From Tipula vernalis (taxonomy: Eukaryota > Arthropoda > Insecta > Diptera > Tipulidae), in the NCBI GenBank assembly GCA_958295665.1, contig OY282560.1, positions 144,080,091-144,144,090 on the forward strand: 64,000 nt of DNA. The letters run 5' to 3'. A program made the translations under genes and the position numbers. Position 1 is the first letter of the stretch. Every line of letters starts with the position of its first letter. Shown here one piece after another: positions 46,700 through 58,439 of the stretch. The notes beneath the pieces were generated by a model. That model searched no databases. It was given only the letters and a program-made list of their open reading frames with translations, and was not told the origin of the DNA.

Positions 46700-47826
46700 T
46701 AACGTCGCAGACCCAAAATTTTAACTATGATTTAAGGTTCCCAGTTCAAACGGAAAAGTATATTTTCGTTCTTTGCGAATGATTTAGAAAGATTAATATT
46801 AAAATCTGGTCTCAAATGTAAAAAATGGGCACTCGGTTCAAACCGTATTACATAGCTCGATGGTGTTTCAGCATTTGTAGAACTCGGTGTATTGCGATAG
46901 CTGAGCTGCAGTTCGTCTACTGATTTCCTTTCGTATCCCAATGATTTTCGTTGGCTTTTGTTACCATCTGCACACCCCGTTCTGCCAAACCATTTGCTTG
47001 AGGTACGTATGCCGAACTCTTTAACGGTGATATGACATTACATTGACAAAACTTTATGAACTCCGATAAACTAAACGGTGGGCCGTTATCTATTATTAGC
47101 TCCGCCGGACAACCAAACGTCGAAAATATTTGCTATAACCTAATGATTAAATCAGCAGCAGCTCTTCCATACATTATTTAAACTTCAATCCACTTCGATG
47201 TTGAGTCAATTACTAGCAATAAAGTTTTTCCTCCAAAATGAAAAAAATCTGCATGAAGTCAATACCACACTCGTTCATTCCTTAGCTACTTTGAGTCTTT
47301 GAAATCAGCCGAGTTTGCGTTTTGATATTTTTGGCAAACTTCACACATTTTGACAACCTTCTCGATTTCTTCTTCCATATTTGGCCACCAGCATACAGAA
47401 CTTGTTAGCATTTTCATCCTTACGACTCCAGGATGGTCTTCATGTAGTAATTGAAGAACAGGCATCCACCCTCGATAGGTAGCTCATGTAATATGCCTTC
47501 ATTCCGGGATCAGTAATAGAACTAGGCCATCCCTTCATCACATTTGGCATTATCTTCATTAGCACGTCCTGCTTTGTAACATGTACTAAATCCTCATGAC
47601 AAATTGGTAAATAATCATCATCTTCCAAAAACGCATTAACTGATTTTATATACACATCTCCACTAAATTCGTCTTTTTGAAGTAATCGCGATACATCAGG
47701 CACCACAAGATGTTGTCCTTTCCGACACTTAATTGTATAATGGTATCCAGACAATATTATACCCCATTGCTGAAGTCTGTTAGCAGCAGTAATTGGAACG
47801 CCTTTTTGACTACCAAACAGCGGCAC
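46700..47826 (-). pseudogene. gypsy integrase and RNase H linker remnant
   Basis: Downstream in the element from the RNase H comes the connection region (ANRLQQWGIILSGYHYTI, open from 47826), then the integrase zinc domain (HEDHPGVVRM, later KMCEVCQ: an HHCC finger), the catalytic blocks VIDSTSKWIEV (first Asp) and IIDNGPPFS (second Asp), AYVPQANGLAERGVQM (catalytic Glu in the expected place), and a tail (SVDELQLSYRNTPSSTN) ending NWEP near 46732. Integrase joins element DNA to the host. Several stops and frameshifts interrupt it. The 3' LTR was not identified. Confidence 0.82.
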
Positions 47827-48430
47827 AGTTCGCAGAAGCGAACATCAATGGTCGATCGCCTTCTTCAGTTACTTGGCTAAGAACGGCGCCCACCCCAAAG
47901 GAACTGGCATCACACATGAGGTACAGCTCCTTGCTTGGATCATAATGGCTTAAGGGGTTGTTCGTACTCAGCTCCTTTTTGCATCTTCCAAATGTATCAT
48001 TGCACCTTCTGCTCCAGATAAAACTCACATCTTTTTTTGTTAATTCGTAGAGTGGTGCCAGTTCCGACGCCATCATCGGCATGTACTTTCGGTAAAAACT
48101 TACCAACCCCAAAAAAGCCTTGAGCTTTGTGACATTTTGAGGTACTGGAGCATTGTTAATAGCAGCAATCTTACTTAGGACCCGGTCTTATTCCACACCT
48201 ACTAATAATGTGGCCTAGATATTCCACTTCACGTCTAAAAAATAAATATTTATTTTCATTGTGAACGTTATACTTAGCAAGTTGTTGAAACACTGCTTCC
48301 ACATTGCGCTGACACTCTTTTTGATCTGCACTGAAGAAAGCTATCCATTATTTGCTGAAATATGGTAGGATCACTTGGAGTGAGCCGCGAATATCTAAAC
48401 AATCCCAGATGAGTGTTGACTGATGATTGA
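47810..48430 (-). pseudogene. gypsy reverse transcriptase (late part) and RNase H remnant
   Basis: From 48430 downward: HLGLFRYSRLTPSDPTIFQQ, IMDSFLQ, then directly a stretch QRNVEAVFQQLAKYNVH, REVEYLGHIISRCGIRPG, LVSFYRKYMPMMASELAPLY, and the RNase H start LYLMCDASSFGVGAVLSQ with its Asp. The YLDD catalytic block that normally separates SFLQ from the QRNVEAVF segment is missing, as are the earlier RT motifs. Ty3/gypsy order is otherwise kept. Confidence 0.8.
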
Positions 48431-48886
48431 TACTAACCGCATTTCTATAAACGTCCTCAAATTTTTTCTCACTGGTTTCGGACAGCAAATTTTTTTTTTG
48501 TATAGCTTCACTTTTTTACCCGCCAAGCATCGTCTAAACAATCATCAAAATTACAAACTCGTGATAACCTTTGCAATTCCACTGTATAATCTGCTATCGA
48601 TTCGTTTACTTGTTGATCTCGTTTATTGAATCGAAATCGCTAAAAATTACTATTTATTCTGGACTATAATGTTTCTTAAAAAGTTAAACAACTGGTTTGT
48701 ACGTTTTGGGTACCGGTTAAATGGGAGTACACAAATTTTTTAATGTGTTGCAATCAGTGTAAGAAAAAGCGGTAATTTTTAATTTTCCTCCACACCATTC
48801 ACTAACACTAATTGCTCAAACCTCTCAACATAGGTTTCAATGTCTGCTTTATTATTGAAACCCTCTAGTGCACCAATTAAAGACAT
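48431..48886 (-). pseudogene. gypsy gag remnant
   Basis: A minus-strand ATG at 48886 opens MSLIGALEGFNNKADIETY, then VERFEQLVLVNGVEENKK, an early gag sequence of gypsy-type elements. Further on, in broken frames, are FNKRDQQVNESIADYTVELQ and LSRVCNFDDCLDDA, the conserved capsid block. Nucleocapsid zinc knuckle and protease are not found: gag runs almost at once into late RT, so at least a kilobase of coding sequence has been deleted. Confidence 0.7.
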
Positions 48887-48900
48887 TTTATTTTTTTTTA

Positions 48901-48917
48901 TCCTCGTCGCCAAATGT
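48901..48917 (-). promoter_or_regulatory. primer-binding site and LTR edge of the gypsy remnant
   Basis: On the minus strand, upstream of gag, ACTCAACA is followed by TTTGGCGACGAGGA. TGGCGACGAG is a primer-binding-type sequence beside an LTR ending in CA. The 5' LTR would extend to higher plus-strand coordinates from 48915, but its outer end was not found. Confidence 0.5.
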
Positions 48918-48977
48918 TGAGTCCGTATAAAAAAAAAGAGAGATGAAGCGACGAGATGACTGTATGCAAGTTATACA

Positions 48978-49365
48978 GTGCGATACATAACATTATCCAG
49001 TTTTTTTCATAAAGGGAAATTTAGCGTTTATAATCTAATTGGACATTGCAATAAAAATAATGTGACGTATTGCGTTGGTACATCAGAGAATGACATTGCC
49101 TCGGCTTTAGTCAAAATATTAGAAAATGTCGTTAAAGACAATCCTACAGTGACTAAGTTGATCATTTGGTATGATTCTTGCGTAACGTAAAATAAAAATC
49201 GATTGACAACACTAGCCATTCTTCAGTTTTTACACAAGTTTCCTCAAATTCATCGAAAAGACCAAAAATTTTCTGTACGTTGGCATTCCCAGATCCAGAA
49301 AATCGATGCGGTGTATAGTAGTATCGGAAAGCATTTAAAAGGGAATGGATATTTATAGTTCGGTT
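48978..49365 (+). pseudogene. fragment of a transposon-like nuclease-fold gene of unknown family
   Basis: The plus-strand frame reads KFSVYNLIGHCNKNNVTY, ASALVKILENVV, TVTKLIIWYDSCVT, then, after a stop, QNKNRLTTLAILQFLHK-like sequence, KDQKFSVRWHSQIQKIDAVYSSIGKHL. The pattern W-x-D-S/N-C, QNKN and HSxIQxxD is seen in a large set of uncharacterised insect proteins that look like an RNase H-fold nuclease domain (I believe the DUF7869 type). Here the stop (TAA in place of the expected Gln) and the short length show that it is a relic. It lies just outside, and in opposite orientation to, the gypsy primer-binding site, perhaps inside its LTR region or replacing it. Confidence 0.45.
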
Positions 49366-50660
<1,295 letters not shown>

Positions 50661-51035
50661 CATCTGAAGATTTCAAAATGGTGGTTGATTTGTTGAAAAA
50701 AAAATTAGAAATGAATATTAGATATTATTTGAAGCCTATTTTATTTGAATAACTTTATTTTTGTTAAATACACTCTTAAAGGATGTACACCCGCATAAAT
50801 ATATGTCCAAAAACTCTTCTAAAATCTATGACAGAGTATTTCATCAAATTTATATGACAGAATAATTCATCAAAAGGCAACTCTTAAAGGATCATATACT
50901 CGATGCTCTAGCAAGCAGATAAGCAACCATTTTTTGGAAAAATTGCGAGAAATGATTTTTAGTTAGTAAATAAATCTAACGTTGCTGAAACGCAAAACTG
51001 GTTTAGTGGGCTGAATTAAGGGGGGGGGGGGGGTT
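50661..51035. other. noncoding stretch ending in a 14-base G run
   Basis: No gene. A short repeated phrase (ACTCTTAAAGGAT at about 50773 and 50881) occurs. The run of 14 G is at 51020-51033. Confidence 0.5.
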
Positions 51036-51705
51036 ATACGAACGTCATTGAGTCTTCGATATATAAGATTCATATTTGATTTAAATCAGAAACGAATGAA
51101 TCCGATTCAATTCAAATAGGAATCTAATATATCTGATCAATCTTTAGCATACGTTTATATAAGACTTTTGGTCCCTCCCAATATATAAGTATTGTTTAAT
51201 TGTATATACGTATAAAATATACCTTGTTGATTACTCTCTCTCCTTTCAGTAACCAGTACATGGTACATGATTATTTAACTATATATAGTATACCGTTTAT
51301 ATGTAATAATTTGTATTTACCTTATTTACTTTTTTATGTACTTGTGATGTAAATGACGAGGTGACGATTTGTATTGTTTTTTTTTTCTGGAAAAATAAAT
51401 AAAGACCAGATACAATTTTGAGCGTGAACAGTGTGGTTGAATCGTCCTCGTGTTGAGATACAAAAATTATAATTATAATTTAAATAAATTAACAATTAAA
51501 CAAAGGTCAATTTGATTTGTGTTAACTTATTAATTGTGTTTATTGGGATCAAGTGGTGTCAACTTAAGTGATTTGTGACTGCCGGTGTTCTGAATAATTC
51601 GCTATATGTACGCTATATATGAATAACGTACATATAAATAAAAACAAATAACTTAGTTAGAACCTCCGTGTTTTTAATATCGAAGACTCGATCACGTTCG
51701 AATCG
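51036..51705. mobile_element. candidate MITE with ~24-bp inverted ends
   Basis: CGAACGTCATTGAGTCTTCG (from 51039) is matched on the minus strand near 51700 by CGAACGTGATCGAGTCTTCG, with 22 of 24 positions alike over the full stretch. The interior (about 620 bp) is AT-rich, without a transposase, and has one AATAAATAAA stretch near 51396. No target duplication was confirmed. Confidence 0.5.
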
Positions 51706-52540
51706 AATTCCCAAATAGCCCCCTGTTTTATAGTTCTTCGATAATTTAACGTATTTCCCTTTTATGAGACAACTTTTTTAGGAGGGTAAGTAAAAAAATT
51801 TAACGGAAATTCTGGAAAGAATGAAAACGGAAATCACATACGAGGAAAAGGAACACAAACTATGCATGTGTATAGTGTAAGTGAAACAAAAAGAAAGTAC
51901 ACGCACACTTTACACGCCGTCTATACTATGCAAATTCACTGATATTTTGTACACGTTCTTTTTCGATGCATTGACAAATATTTATCAAAAAAATATCATA
52001 GCTAGGCATTTCACTATCAGAATAATATCATCAAATGTCAAACAAAATTGTTTCAGTGCTAAAAAAATTAGTTGTTTTTAACCCTTGTCACTTGTGGTTA
52101 GGTTAGAAAAAAAATTTGTCCAAGAAAATTATTCAGAAAATTATACAATATGAGAACCACAGTACAAAACTTCATTTCGTTGTACAAAAACCAAGTGTCT
52201 TTATCGTCAACAACAGCGCTTCCAGATTTTTTTCTAATTGGTTTTAATTTTTTACGTTGCACAAACCTACTTTATACATACATACTTTTCACTTAGAGTT
52301 ATTAATTTTTTTTTGTAGAAAACCAATAAAAGTTCACTTTTAATTATGTTACTTAATTAAAAATGCATTTTGGTCACTATATGGACCTAGTAAACATTTT
52401 TCGTGTCTAATATGGACCAGTTACGGCCCTATTATGGAACGTGCCTACAACACTTTAAAGTAAATTTGATTCTCATTGTGTACATCAACAATATAAATCG
52501 TTAATTAAATCTATTGTTTAAAATGAATAATTTAGAGTAA
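51706..52540. other. noncoding stretch, possibly the 3' untranslated region of the I-like element
   Basis: No gene seen. The right end probably includes the 3' untranslated region of the minus-strand element that begins above 52560. Confidence 0.35.
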
Positions 52541-52554
52541 GTTTTAATTTTATG

Positions 52555-52822
52555 TGGTTACGAGATGCATTTTATATCTCCCATGAATTTTAGTAAAATT
52601 TTGTGATCATACATTTTTTGTCTGTCAAGTATTGCATTAAGTTTGAATTGATTAAAAATTAGATAATTATTTCTAATAGATTCAAATTTTATGCAATCAT
52701 CAAAAATATGATTGTTATCTTCTAATACATTATACTCGGAGCAATTGGGTGAGTCTTCGAAACCAAGTAAGAATTTGAGTTTTTTGTTAAAACGAATGAC
52801 CTGATCTCATCCTATTCAAAAC
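52555..52822 (-). pseudogene. I-like element, C-terminal zinc-knuckle block
   Basis: On the minus strand the sequence reads RMRSGHS, then FNKKLKFLLGFEDSPNCSEY, then EDNNHIFDDCIKFE: the conserved C-terminal cysteine/histidine block (C..H....C) that follows RNase H in I-clade and similar non-LTR elements. It is separated from the RNase H (55.6-56.1 kb) by the Penelope-like insertion. At the junction the 11-bp duplication lies in the coding phrase that gives KVLNRMRSGH. Confidence 0.65.
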
Positions 52823-52952
52823 ACTTTTTAAACTATCTGCCGTGGGAACTTGGCGAAAAACACTTAATACACACATTTTTTAAATTGAAATTTAAAAAAT
52901 GTATGTATTAAGTGTGTTTCGCCAAGAGCCCACGGCAGATAGTGTAAAAAGT
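52823..52952. repeat. inverted repeat at the left end of the Penelope-like element
   Basis: The left arm (about 52821-52886) is a reverse complement of 52887-52952 at roughly 90% identity (CTATCTGCCGTGGG against CCCACGGCAGATAG, for example). The right arm belongs to the coding side. Inverted 5' segments are common in Penelope insertions. Confidence 0.8.
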
Positions 52953-55217
52953 ATTAAGTTGGCAGATTTGGCCACCCTCGCCGTAATATATCGTCATCTG
53001 TTGGTAAGAATTAGTTATAATAATAACCAGATATGGTTTAATAGTAGTTGCAAAAGGTTGAATTTATTACCTAATTATACAAATATTAAATGTAACACTA
53101 AATCTTTGGAGGGAAGAAGTGCTATTAATTTAGCCCGTAGTAGTTGGAAGAATAGTGAGCTACGTAAAGGGTATGCTACCAGGAACAACTTATGTCTCCA
53201 TCTTAAAGTTGTTCATACTGAGTTAGCAGCTCGATTGCATTCTGTTGAGTTTGACTGGTTGGATAATAAGTTTCGCGCCGAGGTAGCAGAAATTTCACAT
53301 ATTCAATATGTGAAGCAAAAAGCCAAACTGGATGTGTTGCGAGATATGGCTTATCCATGTAACCATAGAGGTAATAGTGGTATGTCTGGTTTCCAATTCC
53401 ATTCACGTTTTAAGAACTTGTCCTCTGTCGGCTTCAGTGGCGTAGAGGTTCAAACGCTGAGCAATGCAGTAAATTTTGCTCCTGTGCCAATTACAATCAC
53501 CGTTCAGTCATTTGAGAGTCTCGCTATAGATGCCGAAATTGCCTTATACGGCCAGTCAACCCAACTGAAATCAATATGTGCGTTATAGATTTAGAAAGGC
53601 TTGGGTAACGCTTCCTCCTCTATCTCCTCTCAATCTTCTGTTTCTTTTAATAATTAACCTTAAAGTGATTGGTGCGATTAAGAAAAAGTTACGTGATCAA
53701 GACCTGATAGCGTGTAAAGCGGGGAAAGGCAATACGATTACTGTTCTCACAAGAGTCGATTACTACAACAAAATTTCTGATTTCATTACAGAAAGGAAAG
53801 CATTAGAGCTCAATAGAGCTCCTACTAGGTCATTTAAGACTCTGGTCAGTAAGTTTATCAACCACTGCACAAAGGTCTTTGATGGCACTGGTTGGAGGCA
53901 CACGGTTATGAATCAATCTGCCCCCCAATTCTTTATAGTTTACCTAAAATCCTTAAAGAAGGCATTCCGATTAGACCAATAGTAGCGTATTGCAATGCAC
54001 CTGCCTACAAGCTATGTAAGGGTTTCATAAACTTTTTCAACAGTCATACTAATTTCGTTTCGGCTTTCTCGGTTAAGAACTCGGTAAAATTGATTAGCAA
54101 AATTCAGGATGTTGATAGTCCACTACACTCAAAACTAGTTTCGTTTGACGTTGCTAGTCTTTTCACTTCTATTCCAATTAACATCTTGTCTCAAATAGTT
54201 TATACTTACTTAGATAGGGATGCTGTAGATGGGGACTTACACAATGAACTGAAGCTGATATTTGAAACTTATATTAAACAAAATTATTTTTGCTTTGATA
54301 ATAAGTATTTCAGATTCACTGATGGTCTACCGATGGGCTCCCCTATGGAACTGATAGGCTATTAACCTCATTTCTCACTTGGTTAAATCCTCAATACCCC
54401 ACCATTACGGTAGAAAAAGAAGAAAACAAATCTATTAACTTTCTAGATATAACAATAACCAGAATTAATTCTTCATTAGAGTTCAAAATTTATCGAAACC
54501 CCACGTATACATACACCATTATACCTAACCCTTCAAACCATCCCCATAATATAAAAATGTCTGCTTTCCACTCATTCTTAGATAGATTAATAAACATTCC
54601 TTTGACCATATCCAATTACAACAAAGAGCTTAATATAATTTTAGAAATACCAGCGAATAACGGTTATGCAGCTGAGACTATATTAAAGTTATTAAACAGA
54701 AAACTGAAACATAAAGCTTTAGCTAACATTTATCCACCTGATAGCCCAATGCCGAAAAATTGGCGCCGCTTAGAGTATATAGAAAAAACTAGCCACCGGA
54801 TTAGTAACATCGTGACAGAATACACAGATATTAGCTGTGCTTTTTATAACAATAATACAATTAAGAAAATGATTTTTAACAACAAACCCAGAATTGATCG
54901 CCTTTTCAAGTCTGGCGTTTATAAGATCAATTGCAATGATTGCAGTTCCTCTTATATTTACAGGACAGACTGGGCGCAATTTTGAAGTTAGGGTTAAAGA
55001 ACATTTATCTGGTAGCCATGAATCATCCCTTTATAATCATTTAACGTTAGAAAATCACACAGCCAGTTTAAACAATTTAGAAATATTACATGTACAACCA
55101 AAAAGCAGACGTTTAGACAACTTAGAATCTTACGAAATCCGAAAAGCTAGCTCACCAATTACCGACCCCGCACTGTTTTATTCCCATACTCCCATACTTT
55201 ACCATCTCATAAAATGA
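52899..55217 (+). pseudogene. Penelope reverse transcriptase with GIY-YIG endonuclease, broken
   Basis: The N-terminal region (52899-53588: LLVRISYNNNQIWFNSSCKR, LLPNYTNIKCNT) is typical of Penelope proteins. Next come KKKLRDQDLIACKAGKGNTI, the RT blocks GIPIRPIVAYCNAPAYKL and VSFDVASLFTSIPI (motif A Asp), and FTDGLPMGSPM (motif B). Directly after MGSPM the frame breaks and resumes at INFLDITITR, so the catalytic Y-x-DD block is missing. The thumb follows (PTYTYTIIPNPSNHP, then MSAFHSFLDRLINIPL), then GVYKINCNDCSSSYI, GQTGRNFEVRVKEH, with ENH and NLESYEI later: a GIY-YIG nuclease with its C-C finger, Arg and Glu positions. At least four frameshifts are present. Confidence 0.88.
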
Positions 55218-55400
55218 CTAATACGTCTAATCATATACCTGTGTATAACTCACCCCCCTGTTTTAATTTTTAATGTTTATTGCTCTCACCATTTTTGTTC
55301 TTTACCAACTCACACATTTTTTATTTTTATCTTTTTGTTTCACTTTTTGCTTTTTGTAACTTATAAATAACTACATTTTTATTTTTACAGTTTAGTAGAT

Positions 55401-55439
55401 ACTCCTGATGATGGCCTAACAAGCTGAAATCGATCGAGT
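55401..55439 (+). ncRNA. hammerhead-ribozyme-like motif in the Penelope 3' region
   Basis: ACTC, then CTGATGA (55405-55411), a stem-loop (GGC at 55413-55415 with GCT at 55423-55425), GAAA (55426-55429), a one-pair stem III with loop TCGA, then T-C (cleavage expected after C55435), and GAGT (55436-55439), which pairs with the first ACTC. These are the hammerhead core elements in the right order. Penelope-like elements are known to carry such motifs in their terminal repeats. T55412 is an unpaired extra base, and stem II is short, so activity is doubtful. Confidence 0.5.
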
Positions 55440-55529
55440 GATTTTTTAAACCTCTTAAAATTTGCGAAATATTTAAACAAGTGTTTTTTTACAAAATATA
55501 TAAAATGTGTGTACTATTCAAAACTTTGA

Positions 55530-57905
55530 GCTTCCTATCACTAAGTCCGGTCCGAATAAAATTTTATAATGATGTCCCACATTTAAAGTCAATTCTTCAT
55601 AAGTTACAAACCCTTCCTCGTGAACCTGAGTTTTGATCAATTACAAAATATCTTTAACAACGGGTTCGTTATCTGTAGTATGAATTGGTCTTAATTGAGC
55701 CAACTGTGCTAATTGGTCAGCTATATGATTGCCATAAATCCCAACATGACCCGGTATCCATTGCATAGTAATATATGTATTTGAATTATTACCTTTATGA
55801 TGTCCAAAATTTGGTTCTCATAGTGCTTGTCACTTTCCTTGTTTTTCGCTGTAATCAATGATTTATAAGTACTTTGAGAATCAGAATTATTAAAATTTTT
55901 CCTCTCTTACCTAATTCACCAGGTCAGTGTGGCAATCTTCATGGCATGTAGTTTCAACTGTTTTAATATCGGATAATTTTTTTAATTTAATTTTTTTTTT
56001 TGATTTAGATTAAGTTTTTTATAAAAAAGATACCTATCCCCACACTATTATTTTTGATAGATCCGTCAGTGAATATAAAATCTGAATTTTTATATTTTTC
56101 CAAAATTCTCAATGCAAAATTTCTGAGTTGGTTTTTATTATGAGTGGATTTTTGGCTATTCCTTCAATACAAAGAACTATGGAGATATTTGACGGATTCG
56201 AGGTTCTTAGATGAGTAACCTTGATGTTTTTAAAAAACTGATGAAAAGTTGGCTAAGTTTTTCTAATGAATGTTGGTTTTTGATGTGTATTCCAATTTTG
56301 GAATTTCTGAATAATTATCTAGCTATGTATTTTAGAGTTTTCAAATTTATTGTCATAGAGTGTGGTTATACACAAATTGTGGTTGTACACAAGTGTTGTA
56401 ATACACAAATTTTTAATAGTTTGACAAATTTTGTGAGGGTTTTTGTTGATTCCATTGGTGATTATGCAGGCAAAATCCAGTTTAGCTTTTATTAAAGATT
56501 TGTATATATTCAAAAGTGTTTCCGGGTGTGCACCACCTTTTGTGTTAAATAATTGTTTAAAAAAAATTAAAACTTAACCTTTTTGTAAATGTTACTCCCA
56601 ACATTTTTGTTATTTGATTCTCGTTTATGATATTGTTATTGATTCTTAGATTTAATGAAAATGAAATATTTGTATTAGAAAATATTCGAACATAATGGGA
56701 TTTCTTAGGATTTTTTGAGTTTTATAATGTCTAATTTTTGTGCCAGTAAGGGCATTGTTCTATTAGCATTGCTAAATAGATCATCATTATTGGGTTCACT
56801 AATAATTAAACAGATATCGTCTACAAACTGAAATACGCTACAGTGTTCGTTGTTAAGCTCATGAATGTAGTTTGTATAAATGTTAAAAGGGTTAAGCTTA
56901 AACAACTACCCTGAGGTATTCCTGAATTTGTAAACTGTTTATGTATACAAAATTAGGATTTTTGATCAAACATTATTTGATGTGTATCCAACTAATTATA
57001 GAATACAGGAAATTGTGTTGATTCACGATATTTATAAGTATTTGTTTATTAACATTGTCCAATGCTTTCATTAAATCAGTATTTATTGATAGCAATTGTT
57101 TGTTTTTATTTGTTTCATATTTGATATGTCAAACTTTTCCCTTTCCTAAAACCGAAACAATTATCAATGAGAATGTTGTATTTATTTAAATGATCATTAA
57201 ATGATTAATTTGTTAAACATCTTTGAAAATATTGGAAGTGAACAAATAGATCTGTAACTTCGCAACAACTTTAGCAATTTTCCATTTTTCTGGATATCTT
57301 TTACTGTTCCAGATTCTAGTGAATAGATTTTTGATGGCTAATTTATTTATAACTTATCTTGTCCCCTCCCCGTGCGTAGTTTTTAGAATTTTTAATAATT
57401 TCAATGGTTTCTGTATCTATAAATAAATTAATTGGGTCGTTTTGAGTGTCAGATATGGAATTAATAGTTTCTTATGAGAACGGAAAGGTGTAATTTAAAA
57501 ATGTTGAAGCTCCTATTTTGTTTTCTAAAATTTTGTAACTGGATTGTTTTTTTTTTTTAATTTGTTGACACTTTTCCAGATTTCTGAATTAATTTTACGG
57601 TGGTTAATATTATTTAAGATACAGATCCAAATAATTTTTTTTTTTTCACTTTTGATTTTTAATTTTAATAGTTGATTAGCTCTTTTTAGTTCTAACGCTA
57701 CGTATAAAGTCTTGTTATTATTATAAGAATATTCTCCATTTAAAATATTTAATTTATCATTCCACCAAGGTTTCGGTTTGTGATTAGGATAGGTGGTGAT
57801 AAAACTCGTATTCTCATTGATTGAATTCTTTAGGTAATCTTCGATGTCCTCACAATGGAAACAATGTGTAAGTCAAAATCAAGTATGGGATTTTCCGCAA
57901 GCAAT
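55530..57905 (-). pseudogene. I-like non-LTR element: RT and RNase H, broken
   Basis: From 57870 downward: the linker PKPWWNDKLNIL, pre-RT LKIKSEKKK, FGFRKGKSLT, motif A as NTDLMKALDNVN, motif C as FQFVDDICLIIS (56705-56905, FVDD in place of YADD), the connection (NIYKSLIKAKLDFACII), then RNase H: FIFTDGSIKNNSVGIGI (first Asp), a damaged middle, and MQWIPGHVGIYGNHIADQLA. An RNase H after RT places it with I-like clades rather than Jockey proper. Many stops and frameshifts show it is old. It continues past the Penelope insertion to 52555, and its 5' side is cut by the copia insertion at 57914. Confidence 0.78.
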
Positions 57906-57913
57906 TTGCGAAT

Positions 57914-58087
57914 TGTTGGAATGAAAACTTAAATTTATACTCTGGCAACACTATTTGTTTTGTATTGTCAATCGTAAAATGAAAGTAATTTTTTTGTTTA
58001 ACCGACTTCCGGTTTGATCATTAATAAAACTAAACGTGTTTCATTCTTGGTGTATATAAAATCTTTTATTTTCTGCGCAACCCAACA
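57914..58087 (+). repeat. 5' LTR of the copia element
   Basis: Starts TGTTGGAATGAAAACTT and ends GCGCAACCCAACA. Contains GTATATAAAATCTT, which could be the TATA box or overlap the poly(A) region (AATAAAACT at about 58023). Confidence 0.9.
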
Positions 58088-58101
58088 GGTTATGGGCCCA
58101 G
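58088..58101 (+). promoter_or_regulatory. primer-binding site matching internal initiator tRNA-Met
   Basis: GGTTATGGGCCCAG directly after the 5' LTR is complementary to the anticodon-stem region of the initiator methionine tRNA (CTGGGCCCATAACC). Copia is known to prime from an internal half of this tRNA rather than from its 3' end. Confidence 0.75.
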
Positions 58102-58175
58102 AAAAGACGTAATAATTTTCGAAAATTTATACATTGAGAGTTGAGAGAAATATTTTATTTAATTGTTGTTAAGAA

Positions 58176-58424
58176 ATGTCTTTGAAGAACTTGGCATTGG
58201 TCGATCGTCTTAAAGGTCGAGAAAATTTCGATGAGTGGAAGTTTGCTGTCGAGAATTTGTTAGTGTTGGATGTTTTATGGAAGAGTGTAGAGCGTACTGA
58301 AACCGACGTGGATAAAGTTGCTCAAGCGAAAGCAAAACTAGTATTGTTGATTGATCCCAATTTGTATGTACACATTAAAGAGGCCAAAACTGCAAAAGAT
58401 GTTTGGCAAAAGTTGATATCATAG
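58176..58424 (+). pseudogene. copia gag, N-terminal part
   Basis: From the ATG at 58176, 82 residues read as copia gag: MSLKNLALVDRLKGRENFDE, then WKFAVENLLVLDVLWKSV, and HIKEAKTAKDVWQKLI. The start has a good position, 88 bp after the LTR. The frame ends at a TAG and the following sequence jumps to the region after the protease, so most of gag and all of protease are deleted. The fragment alone could only make a short capsid-like piece. Confidence 0.8.
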
Positions 58425-58439
58425 TAAATTAAACATACT

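Larger units (their letters stand above)
52823..55513 (+). mobile_element. Penelope-like element with 11-bp target duplication
   Basis: CTATTCAAAAC occurs at 52812-52822 and 55514-55524 and brackets the element. It contains an inverted repeat at the left end, a broken Penelope reverse transcriptase, a GIY-YIG endonuclease, and a 3' region with a hammerhead-like motif. The element interrupts an older I-like element on the other strand. The endonuclease-bearing Penelope group is known across insects. Confidence 0.88.
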
